Source of the DNA: Actinomycetes bacterium
GTDB lineage: Bacteria; Actinomycetota; Coriobacteriia; WRKU01
Direction: 5' to 3'
Assembly (NCBI GenBank): GCA_009781565.1
Contig: WQXV01000014.1
Coordinates: 1 to 12,036 of the forward strand
Length of the DNA stretch: 12,036 nucleotides
Position numbers and translations under genes: made by a program. Each line of letters starts with the position of its first letter. The first letter of the stretch is position 1. This document shows, one piece after another, positions 1-7,566 of the stretch. A model generated the notes under the pieces. The model had not been told where the DNA came from. It made no database searches and saw only the letters and a program-made list of their open reading frames with translations.

Positions 1-183
1 CTTGTCCAGATCATCGGGAATGCTTCTGCGAAATCTTATCATGTACCCTTGCAAGAATCGGACTTTGAGGTGCATCTCGATACGCCATCGGCGACTTTGG
101 TCGAAGTGAACGAAACAAAGATGTCGGTGACGACATTCAATGATCGATCGGACATCATCGACGAGTTCTCAATAACACGGTAG
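1..183 (+). CDS. 3' end of an unidentified plus-strand gene (5' end outside window)
   Basis: Frame 1 is open from the first base to a TAG at 181-183 and encodes the last 60 residues of a protein. The peptide alternates polar and hydrophobic residues as a beta-rich domain would (L-V-E-V-N then K-M-S-V-T-T-F-N-D then I-I-D-E-F-S-I near the end), and the end looks like a terminal beta-sandwich. The pattern 'V-x-V-N-x-x-x-M-x-V-x-T ... I-D-E-F-x-I' reminds me of the C-terminal domain of secreted metallophosphoesterases, but that is only a resemblance and I assign no function. The gene is convergent with the large surface-protein gene, and a strong hairpin lies 27 bp past its stop. There is no start codon in the window, so the reading depends on the open frame, the protein-like composition and the hairpin position. 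Confidence 0.7.
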   Translation, partial: LVQIIGNASAKSYHVPLQESDFEVHLDTPSATLVEVNETKMSVTTFNDRSDIIDEFSITR

Positions 184-209
184 CGCGACATTGGATCTGA
201 GTAAACGTG

Positions 210-235
210 GAACGCCCCCATTTCTGGGGGCGTTC
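210..235. terminator. Perfect 10-bp hairpin between convergent genes, likely bidirectional terminator
   Basis: The arms GAACGCCCCC (210-219) and GGGGGCGTTC (226-235) are perfectly complementary around a 6-nt loop. The hairpin lies 27 bp after the plus-strand stop and 41 bp after the minus-strand stop, the usual place for a shared terminator. Neither side has a proper T-tract (CACGTTTAC on the minus strand, TCGAACC on the plus strand), so the termination call rests on stem strength and position. Confidence 0.65.
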
Positions 236-275
236 TCGAACCTCGAATTATCAAGGTACTGATACCTATTACCGC

Positions 276-3200
276 TCACCGATCCGAAGATGTCCTTCTT
301 TTCGAGCTGATGCGAGAAACGAGCAAGCTTGCCCCGCTCAGACCTGTGAGCGCAACCCAAAGAAGAATAGAGGTACTATCACCAGTCTTTGGAGTAGGTT
401 GGATTTGTGCAGAGCTGCCAGTATCTCCACCTGGATTCGGCTTCGGAGGATTTTGCCCACCAATGTCTTTATAGGTTGCGACAACCGTTGCATCGTTAGC
501 AGGCATGGTGAAGACAGTGGTCGCCATGCTCGGATCGCTAAAGCTTCCTCCATTACCTCCGGTCCAACCTGCGAACACTTTACCACTTGGCGCAGGATCA
601 GCGGTGATGCTGACGATCTGGCCAGCCTCGTAGGGCCCTGCCGCTGTGGTATCGACACCACTGACAACGACGAGGTTATAGCGAGTCGGTTCAGCATAAG
701 CTGCGATAGCCAGAGCTACTACATCGCTGGCCTCGTGGGTATCGGTCTCGCAGAAGCGCACGAAGTAGGTACCCGGGGCCAATCCAACGATCGTTGATCC
801 GCTCACGGGCAGGTAGTTCGTTCCATCAGAGCTATATTCCATCGAGGTGTCGACACCGGTTATGCACCCATCTTTTGCCGCTGTTGCGGTCTCATCGGTT
901 TTCGAGAGACCTTGTGGAGCAGCCTTCGAGGCTTTGTTGATGGTCAATACGTAGCTCGCCTGAGCTTGCGAGAATTCAGAGCACGCTGCTTTGGTAGCAG
1001 TGATCGTGGTCGCTCCCACACTGATGATTGTGACCTCACCGCTCACCGGATCTACGGTGGCGACTGACGTATTGCTGGACTCATAGGTGATTGCACCTTC
1101 GCCACCCACGCCTTGCAGTGTCGCCGCATTGGTGAAGTTGACCTCTCCGAAGGTCTTGGTAACTCCTGCATTCGCATTGGGGAATGCGATCGTTTGTGCA
1201 GCGAGATCAGAGTGGACGAATGTCGCGATGATCGCAATGGTCCCATCGAGCACATCTGATGCGTTGACCGTATAGACCTGTGAAGTGTTGGCACCAGCAG
1301 AAGTTTCGTTGGAAAGCCCGGTCGCACCAGTGAAACTCAACGTGTTGATAGGCTTGCCACCACCGTCACCAAGCACATAACTCAGCGTGATTGGATCACC
1401 GGCATAGCCAGATGAAGCTGAAAGTGAAACAGTCGTGTCTCCAGCAACATTGCCCACGTTAGTAATGGTGATTGTGTACGCAGGAGCTGCAAGCGTCGTA
1501 AAGGAATGAGAGCCATCAGTTACCATCTCGGCGCCAAGGCTATCGGCAAAGCCTGAGATGTTGACCGTGTACTCGGTGGAGTGATCAAGGCCGCTATAGG
1601 CCACCGTGTAGACGGTGTTGCCCGCAGACCAGCTTCCCGCACCGAGAGCGGACCCTCCATTGAGCGCGACCGTTCCTGCCGTGTCAGGATCCATGGCGCG
1701 CTCAAAGGTGATGACGATGTTGCCACTGGTAGCTGCACCGGTACCCGTCGGGGTGACCGAGGTCACCGTCGGGGCGGCCTCGTAAGGCACCACGAACGGG
1801 ATCGTGATCACCTTGTCGGCATAACTCCAGCGATGCAGCAGGAGCTTGAGCTCGTAGGCACCCGGTGTAGAGGGGGCCGTGATGGCTCTGATGCCATAGG
1901 GGGTGGAGTTGGTGGCGTAGTTATACATCTCGCTGATACCGGCTACCGGTACGCTGCCATCGACCGTGGAATAGATCCTGGGCATACCCAGGTTAAGCGC
2001 GCTGCCCGGTGTGGCTGCCGATGCCAGGTAAAAGCTCGCACCTGGTGTAAAGGAGGCCACATTGTCTTGGATGACGATATCTTCAGCGATGGTACTCGTC
2101 GCCGATGAGTTGACGGTGAACTTGGGGATGTTGGCACTTGAAGCGGTCCCGACCATGGACTGGACCCAGATCGCGCGGGTCTGCTCAGAAGGTCCGAGCT
2201 GCCCGATGAAGAATCTAGACTGCGTCAGCGAGAGGAACGGTGGGGTCAGCACCGCACCGGAAAGCTGGGCAGGTGTGGGAGCCGCACCGTTTACCAGGCC
2301 GGCGGTCGCATTGGGATAGTAGTAGCGATCCTCGACAAGTTGGGCCTTGCTAAAGCTAAAGGACACGTTATCGGCGGCAGTGGCCGTCAGATTATATCCA
2401 TCAGCGATCGAGTCTGCCAAAGACGAGGTCCCCAACGCAGCGGTCAGTATCCCTTCTAGGGTCGGACCCGTGTTGTTCAGATAGCTTGACTGGGTCGGGA
2501 AGGTGTTATAGCCACTGACGTTGTAGAGCTTAGATCCCTCGACAGTCGCGATGGCTTGCAGCTCGGCAAGGGTAAAGGACTTGACCGGAACGGACGGCGT
2601 TGAGCTTGCCGCATCATAGACCTCAAGGGCGATGACGGGCGGCTCGAGTCCATCGCCACCCCAACGAGTATGGATATAGGGGCGATCGGCAAAGCTTGGA
2701 CTTGCGGTGAAGGTACCTTTGTTGGCTGTGGGCAGAGGATTCGCTCCGATAATGGAAGCAGCGGTCCGATTTTGCAATGACGCATTTCCGATGTTGGCGA
2801 AGGTCCCTGCATAGACATTGAGAGTATTGACGCCATTGGTAGTTGATTCACTGAGCGTCGGGAAAACAAAGACATTATTTACTTTGAAAGCTGGTCCATT
2901 GCATCCGTTGAACGTATTGTAGGCAAAGGTGGCACCAGCTGCGGTGATGCCGGAAGGCAAATTGAAGACCTGGTTCATCGTAAAGGCGTTACCGCTACAT
3001 TGATAGAACATGGTCGAAGCAAAGCCTGAAGTTACTGTTGTGATCCCAGGAGGAAGGTTGAAAACTGAATTCATGGTGAAGGCGTTGCCGCTACATCCGT
3101 TGAACAGAGCAGTAGCAAAACTTGAACCAGGATTGACCACCGCTTGAGGAAGGTTGAAGACGGTATTCATGTTGAAGACAGGTCCGCTGCAACCAGCGAA

Positions 3201-5246
3201 CATATTGGTCACAAAACCGCCCGAACCACTGAACTCGGTCATACCAGTCGGGAGATTGAACACACTGTTCATGGTAAAAGCAGCGCCACGACAGTCAGCG
3301 AACATGTATTGGCAGAAGGTATCCCCCATGGTGTTAATGGTCTGAGGAAGGTTGAACACCGCGTTCATCGTAAAGGCATCGCCTCTACAGTTATAGAACG
3401 CTCTTGCGGCAAAACTGTTTCCGACAGAGGTTATACCAGCGGGGAAGGTGAAGACGTCATTCATGTTGAATGCTGCACCGTAGCAGCTCGCGAACAGTGA
3501 TTGGGCAAACGTGTGTCCAACTGAGGTAAAGCCACTCGGTAAGTTGAAAACCTCATTCATGGTGAACGCTGCGCCATTGCAGCTGGCAAAGAGCGAGTTG
3601 GCAAACATGCTGCCAGCAGTCTTGATGCCACTGGGTAGATTGAATGAATCACCCATGGTAAAGGATGCGTTGTTGCACCCAAAGAACATCTGCATGACAA
3701 AGGAGTCACCGACTGCCTCGATGTCATTCCAGCTCTCAGAAAAGCCGAAATCATCACCCATGGTCAGATTCACGCAATCAGCGAACGTGCCGACCCACTC
3801 ACGGTTTGGAGCAACTGCAGACCCCTCTATCTGTGCAGGTGTCCGCGTCATCAAGGGGGTTATCGGACTGACGACCTTAGTGACAAGCGCCTTGTTGGTC
3901 GCATTATTTGCGCCAGCGATCGGTTGTTGAGCAAAACCAAATGCACCAAGCCAGGCACTGGTCGATCCATTCGGGGTGATCTTGATGGTATAGGTACCCG
4001 CGCTCGTATAGGTGTGCGGAATACCCACACTTGCATTTGAATTTTGTGGGGCTCCTGCATCGGTATTAGCAATCGTTTGAACCGCAGAGCCATCCCCCCA
4101 GTTGATGTTCCAATTGTAGGGGCTCGGGCTGAGGTAGGGGCTCACGTTGGTGCCGTTAAGGCTCCCATGCAGTGGAATGGAGAAGGTCCCACCAGCCGGT
4201 ACCGTGACCTCGAATTTAAATTCTTCGACATCACCACTACCTTCGGGTGCCGAGACGGTGATGCTCGAGAAATACTGAGCGGATTGCTCGCCATCAACAA
4301 AGAATCTTAAGTAACCGACATTTGAACCGGAAGCTACACGAATACCAGCAAGTGCGGCTTCCGTAGCTCCGATCTCGTATGCGACCAGCGCATTTTTGGA
4401 GACCAGCTCAGCCTTGGTCCACCCACTACTGGATACGGGCCAATCATCAAGTGTTTTGAATGTGATGATGGCATCGTCATCGACCCCATCAAGGAGTGTC
4501 TTGAGAGGAACACCACGGGCGTATCGATCATAATAACGCGTTGCGCGAGGCATCATCAGAAGTTCTGAGCGTGTATAGACCTTGGTGGTCGAAGCAACAT
4601 CATCAACGATGGTCAGCACATTGTTGACGAGCGCATCACCGATACGAAGGGTGCCAAGACGCGAAGCAAAGCGGCCGTTGTTCACCTCGTTGACGTATTC
4701 CTGCCCGGAGGTCAGCACCATGATCGGTGAGATACCTGTCGTGGAACCTCCGGTTGTTGTTCGATAGAAGCCTTCCCAAGCCAGAACGGTCGGCACAGAG
4801 GTCTCTAAAGTAGGATAAGCAGCATCGGTGATAGCCGCGTTCGGGTAGAACTTATAGTCAGTGCCGTGGGTATAGGTGCCGGTAAAACCGTCATAACCTC
4901 TGGTGTTTATCACTCCAGAGAATGAGGTCAATCCAGAAGCGGCAAGGACCGTATCAAGACGTACCCCTTTGACGCTATAGACCCGATCTGCTGATGCGGA
5001 GTTTCGTGATGAGTAATGGTAGGTGACATCGACGTCATCTCCTGCCAGTGCTTTGAGATCGTCGGGCGTATAGGATTTTTCACGCCCCACTAAAGGAGCA
5101 GTACTCCCGTCTTCTACGACACCGGTACCGGTAACAAGCAGCAAAGGGGTCTCGGTGTTCAAGGCATCTGCTCCGAACCCCAGCGGCAACATTGCGAAAA
5201 CTACGCAGATGCTCACCAGGGAGATAAGCAAGGTCTTTCTCTTCAT
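276..5246 (-). CDS. Sortase-anchored, multi-domain secreted surface protein (1656 aa)
   Basis: The start is the ATG at 5246: it gives a clean signal peptide (K-R-K, then a hydrophobic core to about residue 25, probable cleavage after A-D-A near 28) and has AAGGAG 7 nt upstream. A longer in-frame start at 5387 would run through the structured leader. Domains in order: two sulfite-oxidase-like modules (about 53-205 and 208-335); a PKD-like domain (350-425, with W-G-D-G-S and H-T-Y-T-S-A-G-T-Y); a 32-residue repeat array (about 494-820); a third sulfite-oxidase-like module (870-1035); a degenerate CHB_HEX-like segment (1085-1150, S-T-V-D-G-S); a Big_5-like Ig domain (1157-1251); an unassigned beta domain (1252-1345); a Big_2-like domain (1351-1436); a short beta module (1440-1515); and an InlB-B-like repeat (1522-1593). 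A proline-rich linker precedes the sorting signal TPKTG (1618-1622), a hydrophobic segment and a K-R-R tail. It probably acts on the cell wall as the outermost ligand-binding part of the neighbouring import operon; that role is inferred. Confidence 0.93.
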   Translation of the reverse strand: MKRKTLLISLVSICVVFAMLPLGFGADALNTETPLLLVTGTGVVEDGSTAPLVGREKSYTPDDLKALAGDDVDVTYHYSSRNSASADRVYSVKGVRLDTVLAASGLTSFSGVINTRGYDGFTGTYTHGTDYKFYPNAAITDAAYPTLETSVPTVLAWEGFYRTTTGGSTTGISPIMVLTSGQEYVNEVNNGRFASRLGTLRIGDALVNNVLTIVDDVASTTKVYTRSELLMMPRATRYYDRYARGVPLKTLLDGVDDDAIITFKTLDDWPVSSSGWTKAELVSKNALVAYEIGATEAALAGIRVASGSNVGYLRFFVDGEQSAQYFSSITVSAPEGSGDVEEFKFEVTVPAGGTFSIPLHGSLNGTNVSPYLSPSPYNWNINWGDGSAVQTIANTDAGAPQNSNASVGIPHTYTSAGTYTIKITPNGSTSAWLGAFGFAQQPIAGANNATNKALVTKVVSPITPLMTRTPAQIEGSAVAPNREWVGTFADCVNLTMGDDFGFSESWNDIEAVGDSFVMQMFFGCNNASFTMGDSFNLPSGIKTAGSMFANSLFASCNGAAFTMNEVFNLPSGFTSVGHTFAQSLFASCYGAAFNMNDVFTFPAGITSVGNSFAARAFYNCRGDAFTMNAVFNLPQTINTMGDTFCQYMFADCRGAAFTMNSVFNLPTGMTEFSGSGGFVTNMFAGCSGPVFNMNTVFNLPQAVVNPGSSFATALFNGCSGNAFTMNSVFNLPPGITTVTSGFASTMFYQCSGNAFTMNQVFNLPSGITAAGATFAYNTFNGCNGPAFKVNNVFVFPTLSESTTNGVNTLNVYAGTFANIGNASLQNRTAASIIGANPLPTANKGTFTASPSFADRPYIHTRWGGDGLEPPVIALEVYDAASSTPSVPVKSFTLAELQAIATVEGSKLYNVSGYNTFPTQSSYLNNTGPTLEGILTAALGTSSLADSIADGYNLTATAADNVSFSFSKAQLVEDRYYYPNATAGLVNGAAPTPAQLSGAVLTPPFLSLTQSRFFIGQLGPSEQTRAIWVQSMVGTASSANIPKFTVNSSATSTIAEDIVIQDNVASFTPGASFYLASAATPGSALNLGMPRIYSTVDGSVPVAGISEMYNYATNSTPYGIRAITAPSTPGAYELKLLLHRWSYADKVITIPFVVPYEAAPTVTSVTPTGTGAATSGNIVITFERAMDPDTAGTVALNGGSALGAGSWSAGNTVYTVAYSGLDHSTEYTVNISGFADSLGAEMVTDGSHSFTTLAAPAYTITITNVGNVAGDTTVSLSASSGYAGDPITLSYVLGDGGGKPINTLSFTGATGLSNETSAGANTSQVYTVNASDVLDGTIAIIATFVHSDLAAQTIAFPNANAGVTKTFGEVNFTNAATLQGVGGEGAITYESSNTSVATVDPVSGEVTIISVGATTITATKAACSEFSQAQASYVLTINKASKAAPQGLSKTDETATAAKDGCITGVDTSMEYSSDGTNYLPVSGSTIVGLAPGTYFVRFCETDTHEASDVVALAIAAYAEPTRYNLVVVSGVDTTAAGPYEAGQIVSITADPAPSGKVFAGWTGGNGGSFSDPSMATTVFTMPANDATVVATYKDIGGQNPPKPNPGGDTGSSAQIQPTPKTGDSTSILLWVALTGLSGASLLVSRISSKRRTSSDR
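2889..3662 (-). repeat. Eight tandem 32-residue repeats inside the surface protein
   Basis: Units begin at residues 529, 561, 593, 625, 657, 691, 723 and 755: spacing is exactly 32 except for one 34-residue unit. The consensus is F-T-M-N-x-V-F-N-L-P-x-G-I-T-x-x-G-x-x-F-A-x-x-M-F-x-x-C-x-G-x-A. Degenerate half-units flank the array (about 494-528 and from 787). The M-F-x-x-C-S-G core recalls the M-F-x-G-C-S-S core of DUF285/BspA-like surface repeats, but the F-T-M-N-x-V-F-N-L-P half is different. Each full unit has one cysteine at the same place, suggesting a regular solenoid with a cysteine ladder. The DNA copies have diverged, so this is an old array, not a recent slippage product. Confidence 0.92.
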
Positions 5247-5253
5247 CGTTCTT

Positions 5254-5259
5254 CTCCTT
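5254..5259 (-). promoter_or_regulatory. Shine-Dalgarno AAGGAG deciding the surface-protein start
   Basis: On the minus strand AAGGAG is followed by 7 nt and then the ATG at 5246. It supports the signal-peptide start over the upstream in-frame ATG at 5387. It lies about 30 nt downstream of the intrinsic terminator's U-tract, so only readthrough transcripts, or ones starting very close by, would carry it. Confidence 0.8.
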
Positions 5260-5290
5260 TTCGTCAACCGACTATTTCCTCGATCACAAT

Positions 5291-5324
5291 ACAAAACAAA
5301 AGCAGCCTTCGAAGAAGACTGCTT
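5291..5324 (-). terminator. Intrinsic terminator in the leader of the surface-protein gene
   Basis: On the minus strand the arms AAGCAGTCTTC and GAAGGCTGCTT pair over 11 bp (one G-U) around a 3-nt loop, followed by TTTGTTTTGT. The hairpin covers 5300-5324 and the U-tract 5291-5300. It lies about 170 nt after the stop of the kinase-like gene and only 45 nt before the surface-protein ATG. It may simply end the upstream operon, but there is little room for a separate promoter after it, so attenuation of the surface gene is plausible. Confidence 0.85.
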
Positions 5325-5452
5325 ATCTGTCTGGGAGCACGTGGGCCACCGAAACCATGCCATCTTCTTCTCAAATACGGAAGGCATCTCTGTTTCCCGA
5401 AATACCCTTAGGTAAGCTTTCGCCTACCAGCGTCCTTCATCCATGACCGTAC
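5291..5452 (-). promoter_or_regulatory. Candidate structured RNA leader (three-way junction plus antiterminator and terminator), class unidentified
   Basis: Read on the minus strand, an outer helix (5447-5452 with 5375-5380, 6 bp, one G-U) would enclose two adjacent hairpins. The first is a 7-bp stem capped by a GAAA tetraloop (5411-5428, GGTAGGC/GCTTACC). The second is a 10-bp stem with several G-U pairs and an 8-nt loop (5381-5408). Immediately downstream, GAAGAAGA (5363-5370) is perfectly complementary to TCTTCTTC (5311-5318) in the 5' arm and loop of the terminator, so the two pairings exclude each other. This is the layout of a transcription-attenuating riboswitch. I could not match it to any riboswitch class I know. 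The pairings are seen; the regulatory function and any ligand are inferred. Confidence 0.5.
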
Positions 5453-5495
5453 GGTTTTAGGAGTAAAGGAACGAAGATGTTTCTATAGCGCTATT

Positions 5496-6182
5496 TTAGC
5501 AGTTAATGCCTGCCTTTCCGCCTTGAATCCCGCCTAAGGGATTCTCATTTCCGGTAGACGTGCGGCCCTTTTTCAAGTGTTGCCGTCTATCGGTCAATAT
5601 CTGCCGTTCACGGATATAGGAATCTTCGATTCTGGCCTGATCGAGGTGGTGTCTTGTTGTTGCATAATGGGATGTCGAGTCGTACAACCGATGTTTGATC
5701 AGCGAGTCTTCAGGGTAATAGGACATGAGGAACGCGAGAGCCTGACCGATATCAACTTCTAGAGGACCGACAGCACACGTGCTCTCGAAATCGATCCCGT
5801 ATAAAGTGTGCCCATCGAAGAGGAAGTTGCGTGCGTTCACATCTCCCATCGAGAGATGTGTCAACCTATTGAAGGCGAGGAGCCAATCGACCATTTTCTC
5901 ATAGGCAGTCCGCACGACCAGCTCATCGATCTGACCAGCCTCGGCTTGTTCGAGCAGGTCGCAGACGGTCGGTGCGTCTAAGTATTCGAAGTACATGCAA
6001 TTGTCGGCATAACCTTTGAGAACACGCGGATGCGCGACGGTGCTGCCATCCAAGATCTCATAGACGGACATTTCCTTTTCATAGCCCTCATCATCGATGA
6101 ACTGCTTGCGCACGATGGCGTGACCATTCTCTCTCACGAGACTCACTTTGTTACGTCGTGAATAGAGCTCCTGCCATTTCAT
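5496..6182 (-). CDS. Small protein-kinase-fold phosphotransferase coupled to the ECF operon (228 aa)
   Basis: Recognisable kinase-fold motifs: a glycine-poor N-lobe with R-K at 25-26 as the likely ATP-binding lysine, glutamates at 35 and 37 as helix-C candidates, the catalytic loop G-D-V-N-A-R-N (113-119, with D114 and N119), and the metal-binding I-D-F-E-S (130-134, D131) in place of D-F-G. This layout fits the compact RIO/Bud32/aminoglycoside-phosphotransferase/lipopolysaccharide-kinase superfamily, not classic Ser/Thr kinases. At 228 residues it is short for an APH-type small-molecule kinase and has little room for a substrate lobe. The tail (about 198-228) is basic and glycine-rich. It starts in a 4-nt ATGA overlap with ecfT, so it is translationally coupled to the transporter. 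Phosphorylation and trapping of the imported ligand is an attractive inference; a protein or membrane-sugar target is possible. Confidence 0.85.
   Translation of the reverse strand: MKWQELYSRRNKVSLVRENGHAIVRKQFIDDEGYEKEMSVYEILDGSTVAHPRVLKGYADNCMYFEYLDAPTVCDLLEQAEAGQIDELVVRTAYEKMVDWLLAFNRLTHLSMGDVNARNFLFDGHTLYGIDFESTCAVGPLEVDIGQALAFLMSYYPEDSLIKHRLYDSTSHYATTRHHLDQARIEDSYIRERQILTDRRQHLKKGRTSTGNENPLGGIQGGKAGINC
5525..5544. repeat. Perfect 7-bp inverted repeat in the 3' end of the kinase-like gene
   Basis: GAATCCC (5525-5531) and GGGATTC (5538-5544) flank a 6-nt spacer and lie in the glycine-rich tail of the coding region. No T-tract follows on either strand, so it is not an intrinsic terminator. 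It could protect the 3' end of the message or be incidental. Confidence 0.4.
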
Positions 6183-6922
6183 GAGATCGCCATTCGAGGT
6201 AGTACCTTGATACTGAGAAAAGCCAAGAACAATGACAAGAGCAGTGCCAGTACGATCCAGTCTCTCGCTGAGAAGCTCGAACTGCGATACATCGTTCGTT
6301 TCGGCAACGCCCCAAACCCCCGAGTCTGCATGCTAAGGGCTAAATAGCGCGCCTTCATCAGCGCACTGGCCACCACCGGAGTGAGCAGGTAGCTGTAGAC
6401 CCGGAGCCGGTTGCGCAGAGGAATGCTTTTTATATCGACTCCGCGCAGCTGGATGGCACGCACCGTGTCATCGAACGCTTCTCTGAAGAAGGGGATGAAG
6501 TCGAACGCGATCATCGTCATGAACGCAAGACGATAGGGAAGGCCCAGTTGGAGCAGCCCGCGCACCGCCTGGCTGTTCGTCATGGTCGTCATGATGAGTC
6601 CGCCGACCAGCAGCGAACTGTAGAAGAGTGCCGTGAAGGCTGCGCGATCCAGTCCGTCTGTGGTGATCAACGGAAAAGACCCGAGTGATACAAGCACCTC
6701 ACCGGTTCGGATGAAGAGCAGCTGCATCAACGAGACGATCACAATGAGCTGGAAGAGGTGGCGCAGCGTGGTGAACTGAGCTCGATATTTAACACCGAAC
6801 AGAAGACCGAGACCAATCGAAGCAAGCAAGATGACGCTGAGGCTGGGGATCTCAGGCCACAAGAACAGGCTAATCCCGAGCAGCGCGACTGCCGCTATCT
6901 TGAGACGAGGATCGAAGCTCAT
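6179..6922 (-). CDS. ecfT: ECF transporter transmembrane coupling protein EcfT (T component, 247 aa)
   Basis: This is a hydrophobic membrane protein with clear spans near residues 8-22, 27-43, 55-71, 96-114 and 222-242. It has both cytoplasmic coupling motifs of the EcfT/CbiQ family: A-I-Q-L-R-G (156-161) and A-L-S-M-Q-T-R-G (195-202). These A-x-x-x-R-G helices dock into the ATPase pair and transmit ATP hydrolysis to the S component. The ATG at 6922 overlaps the stop of the preceding ATPase gene by 4 nt (ATGA) and places the first span correctly. An in-frame start at 6976 would add 18 charged residues and overlap that gene by 58 bp, so I reject it. Length is normal for the family. Confidence 0.95.
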   Translation of the reverse strand: MSFDPRLKIAAVALLGISLFLWPEIPSLSVILLASIGLGLLFGVKYRAQFTTLRHLFQLIVIVSLMQLLFIRTGEVLVSLGSFPLITTDGLDRAAFTALFYSSLLVGGLIMTTMTNSQAVRGLLQLGLPYRLAFMTMIAFDFIPFFREAFDDTVRAIQLRGVDIKSIPLRNRLRVYSYLLTPVVASALMKARYLALSMQTRGFGALPKRTMYRSSSFSARDWIVLALLLSLFLAFLSIKVLPRMAIS

Positions 6923-7566
6923 GATGAGACCACTCCTGCATCGATCGTGACGATGCGGTCTCCCCACGTGTTGCAACTATCATCATGGGATATCAGCGCG
7001 ATGCCGACCCCTTGCTCTTTCAAGGACCTCAGATAAGCTATCAACCTTTCCCGGTTCAGCGCGTCCAATCCAGTGGTGGGCTCATCGAGTAACAGATACG
7101 AGGGATCTTGCATAAGGATCGCGCATAGCGCAAGTCGTTGTTTCTCTCCCCGGCTCAACGTGAGGACACTTCGGTCCTCATAACCATCAAGTCCGAAGCT
7201 CGCAAGGAGGGTTTTGGCACGATCCTCATCTCGACCCTCTGCTGGATCTATCAGCTCGTCCAGTATAGTCAGCTCCTCGATGACAGTCGAGGCAAAGAGC
7301 TGGCGATCGGGTTCCTGGAAGAGGTAGCCGATCCTCTGTCCGAACTGGGCAAGATTGAAGAGTGCGGTATCGTCACTATTGAAAAGGATCGTTCCATTAT
7401 CAGGGCGAATGATCCCCGTAAGCAGGCGCAGAAGCGTGCTTTTCCCGCTGCCGTTCGCACCACGCACGATCACGAACTCGCCCGCTCCGATCTCAAACCT
7501 GTTACAGACCAGCTCGAACGTACCCTGCGGGTATCGATATATCACCTGATCCGCTATAAGCGACAT
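6919..7566 (-). CDS. ecfA: ECF transporter ATPase, second subunit (215 aa)
   Basis: It has an ABC ATPase motif set: Walker A G-A-N-G-S-G-K-S-T (36-44), Q-loop glutamine at 84 in Y-L-F-Q-E-P-D-R-Q-L-F as in the EcfA/CbiO family, Walker B Y-L-L-L-D-E-P (157-163) and H-loop histidine at 194. The signature is L-S-R-G-E (137-141) in place of L-S-G-G-Q, so one of the two composite ATP sites of the heterodimer may be less active. The start has GGAG 8 nt upstream and overlaps the preceding ATPase by 13 nt. It is shorter than most EcfA proteins (about 270-280 aa) and stops soon after the H-loop, so it lacks much of the usual C-terminal extension. It should pair with the product of 7554-8213. Confidence 0.95.
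   Translation of the reverse strand: MSLIADQVIYRYPQGTFELVCNRFEIGAGEFVIVRGANGSGKSTLLRLLTGIIRPDNGTILFNSDDTALFNLAQFGQRIGYLFQEPDRQLFASTVIEELTILDELIDPAEGRDEDRAKTLLASFGLDGYEDRSVLTLSRGEKQRLALCAILMQDPSYLLLDEPTTGLDALNRERLIAYLRSLKEQGVGIALISHDDSCNTWGDRIVTIDAGVVSS

Noticed and set aside
207..797. Long plus-strand open frame opposite the end of the surface-protein gene
   Set aside because: Its translation is rich in Arg, Ser and Cys with no domain pattern. The minus-strand frame has a signal peptide, repeats and a sortase signal, so this is an antisense shadow.
5485..5494. 10-bp palindrome ATAGCGCTAT, and another (ACCGTACGGT) at 5446-5455, as operators
   Set aside because: Each is a single short palindrome without a second copy or a clear promoter next to it; the second also overlaps the proposed outer RNA helix.
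5247..5495. Known riboswitch or T-box in the surface-gene leader
   Set aside because: The segment CGGTGGCCCACG is a poor match to the T-box sequence, and conserved cores of TPP, cobalamin, SAM, FMN, lysine, c-di-GMP and ZTP riboswitches are not present, so I left the class unnamed.
5482..5498. Promoter for the leader with TAAAAT or TATAGA as -10
   Set aside because: Both hexamers exist on the minus strand around the kinase-like gene's stop, but no acceptable -35 lies 16-18 bp upstream. AT-rich stop-codon surroundings explain them as well.
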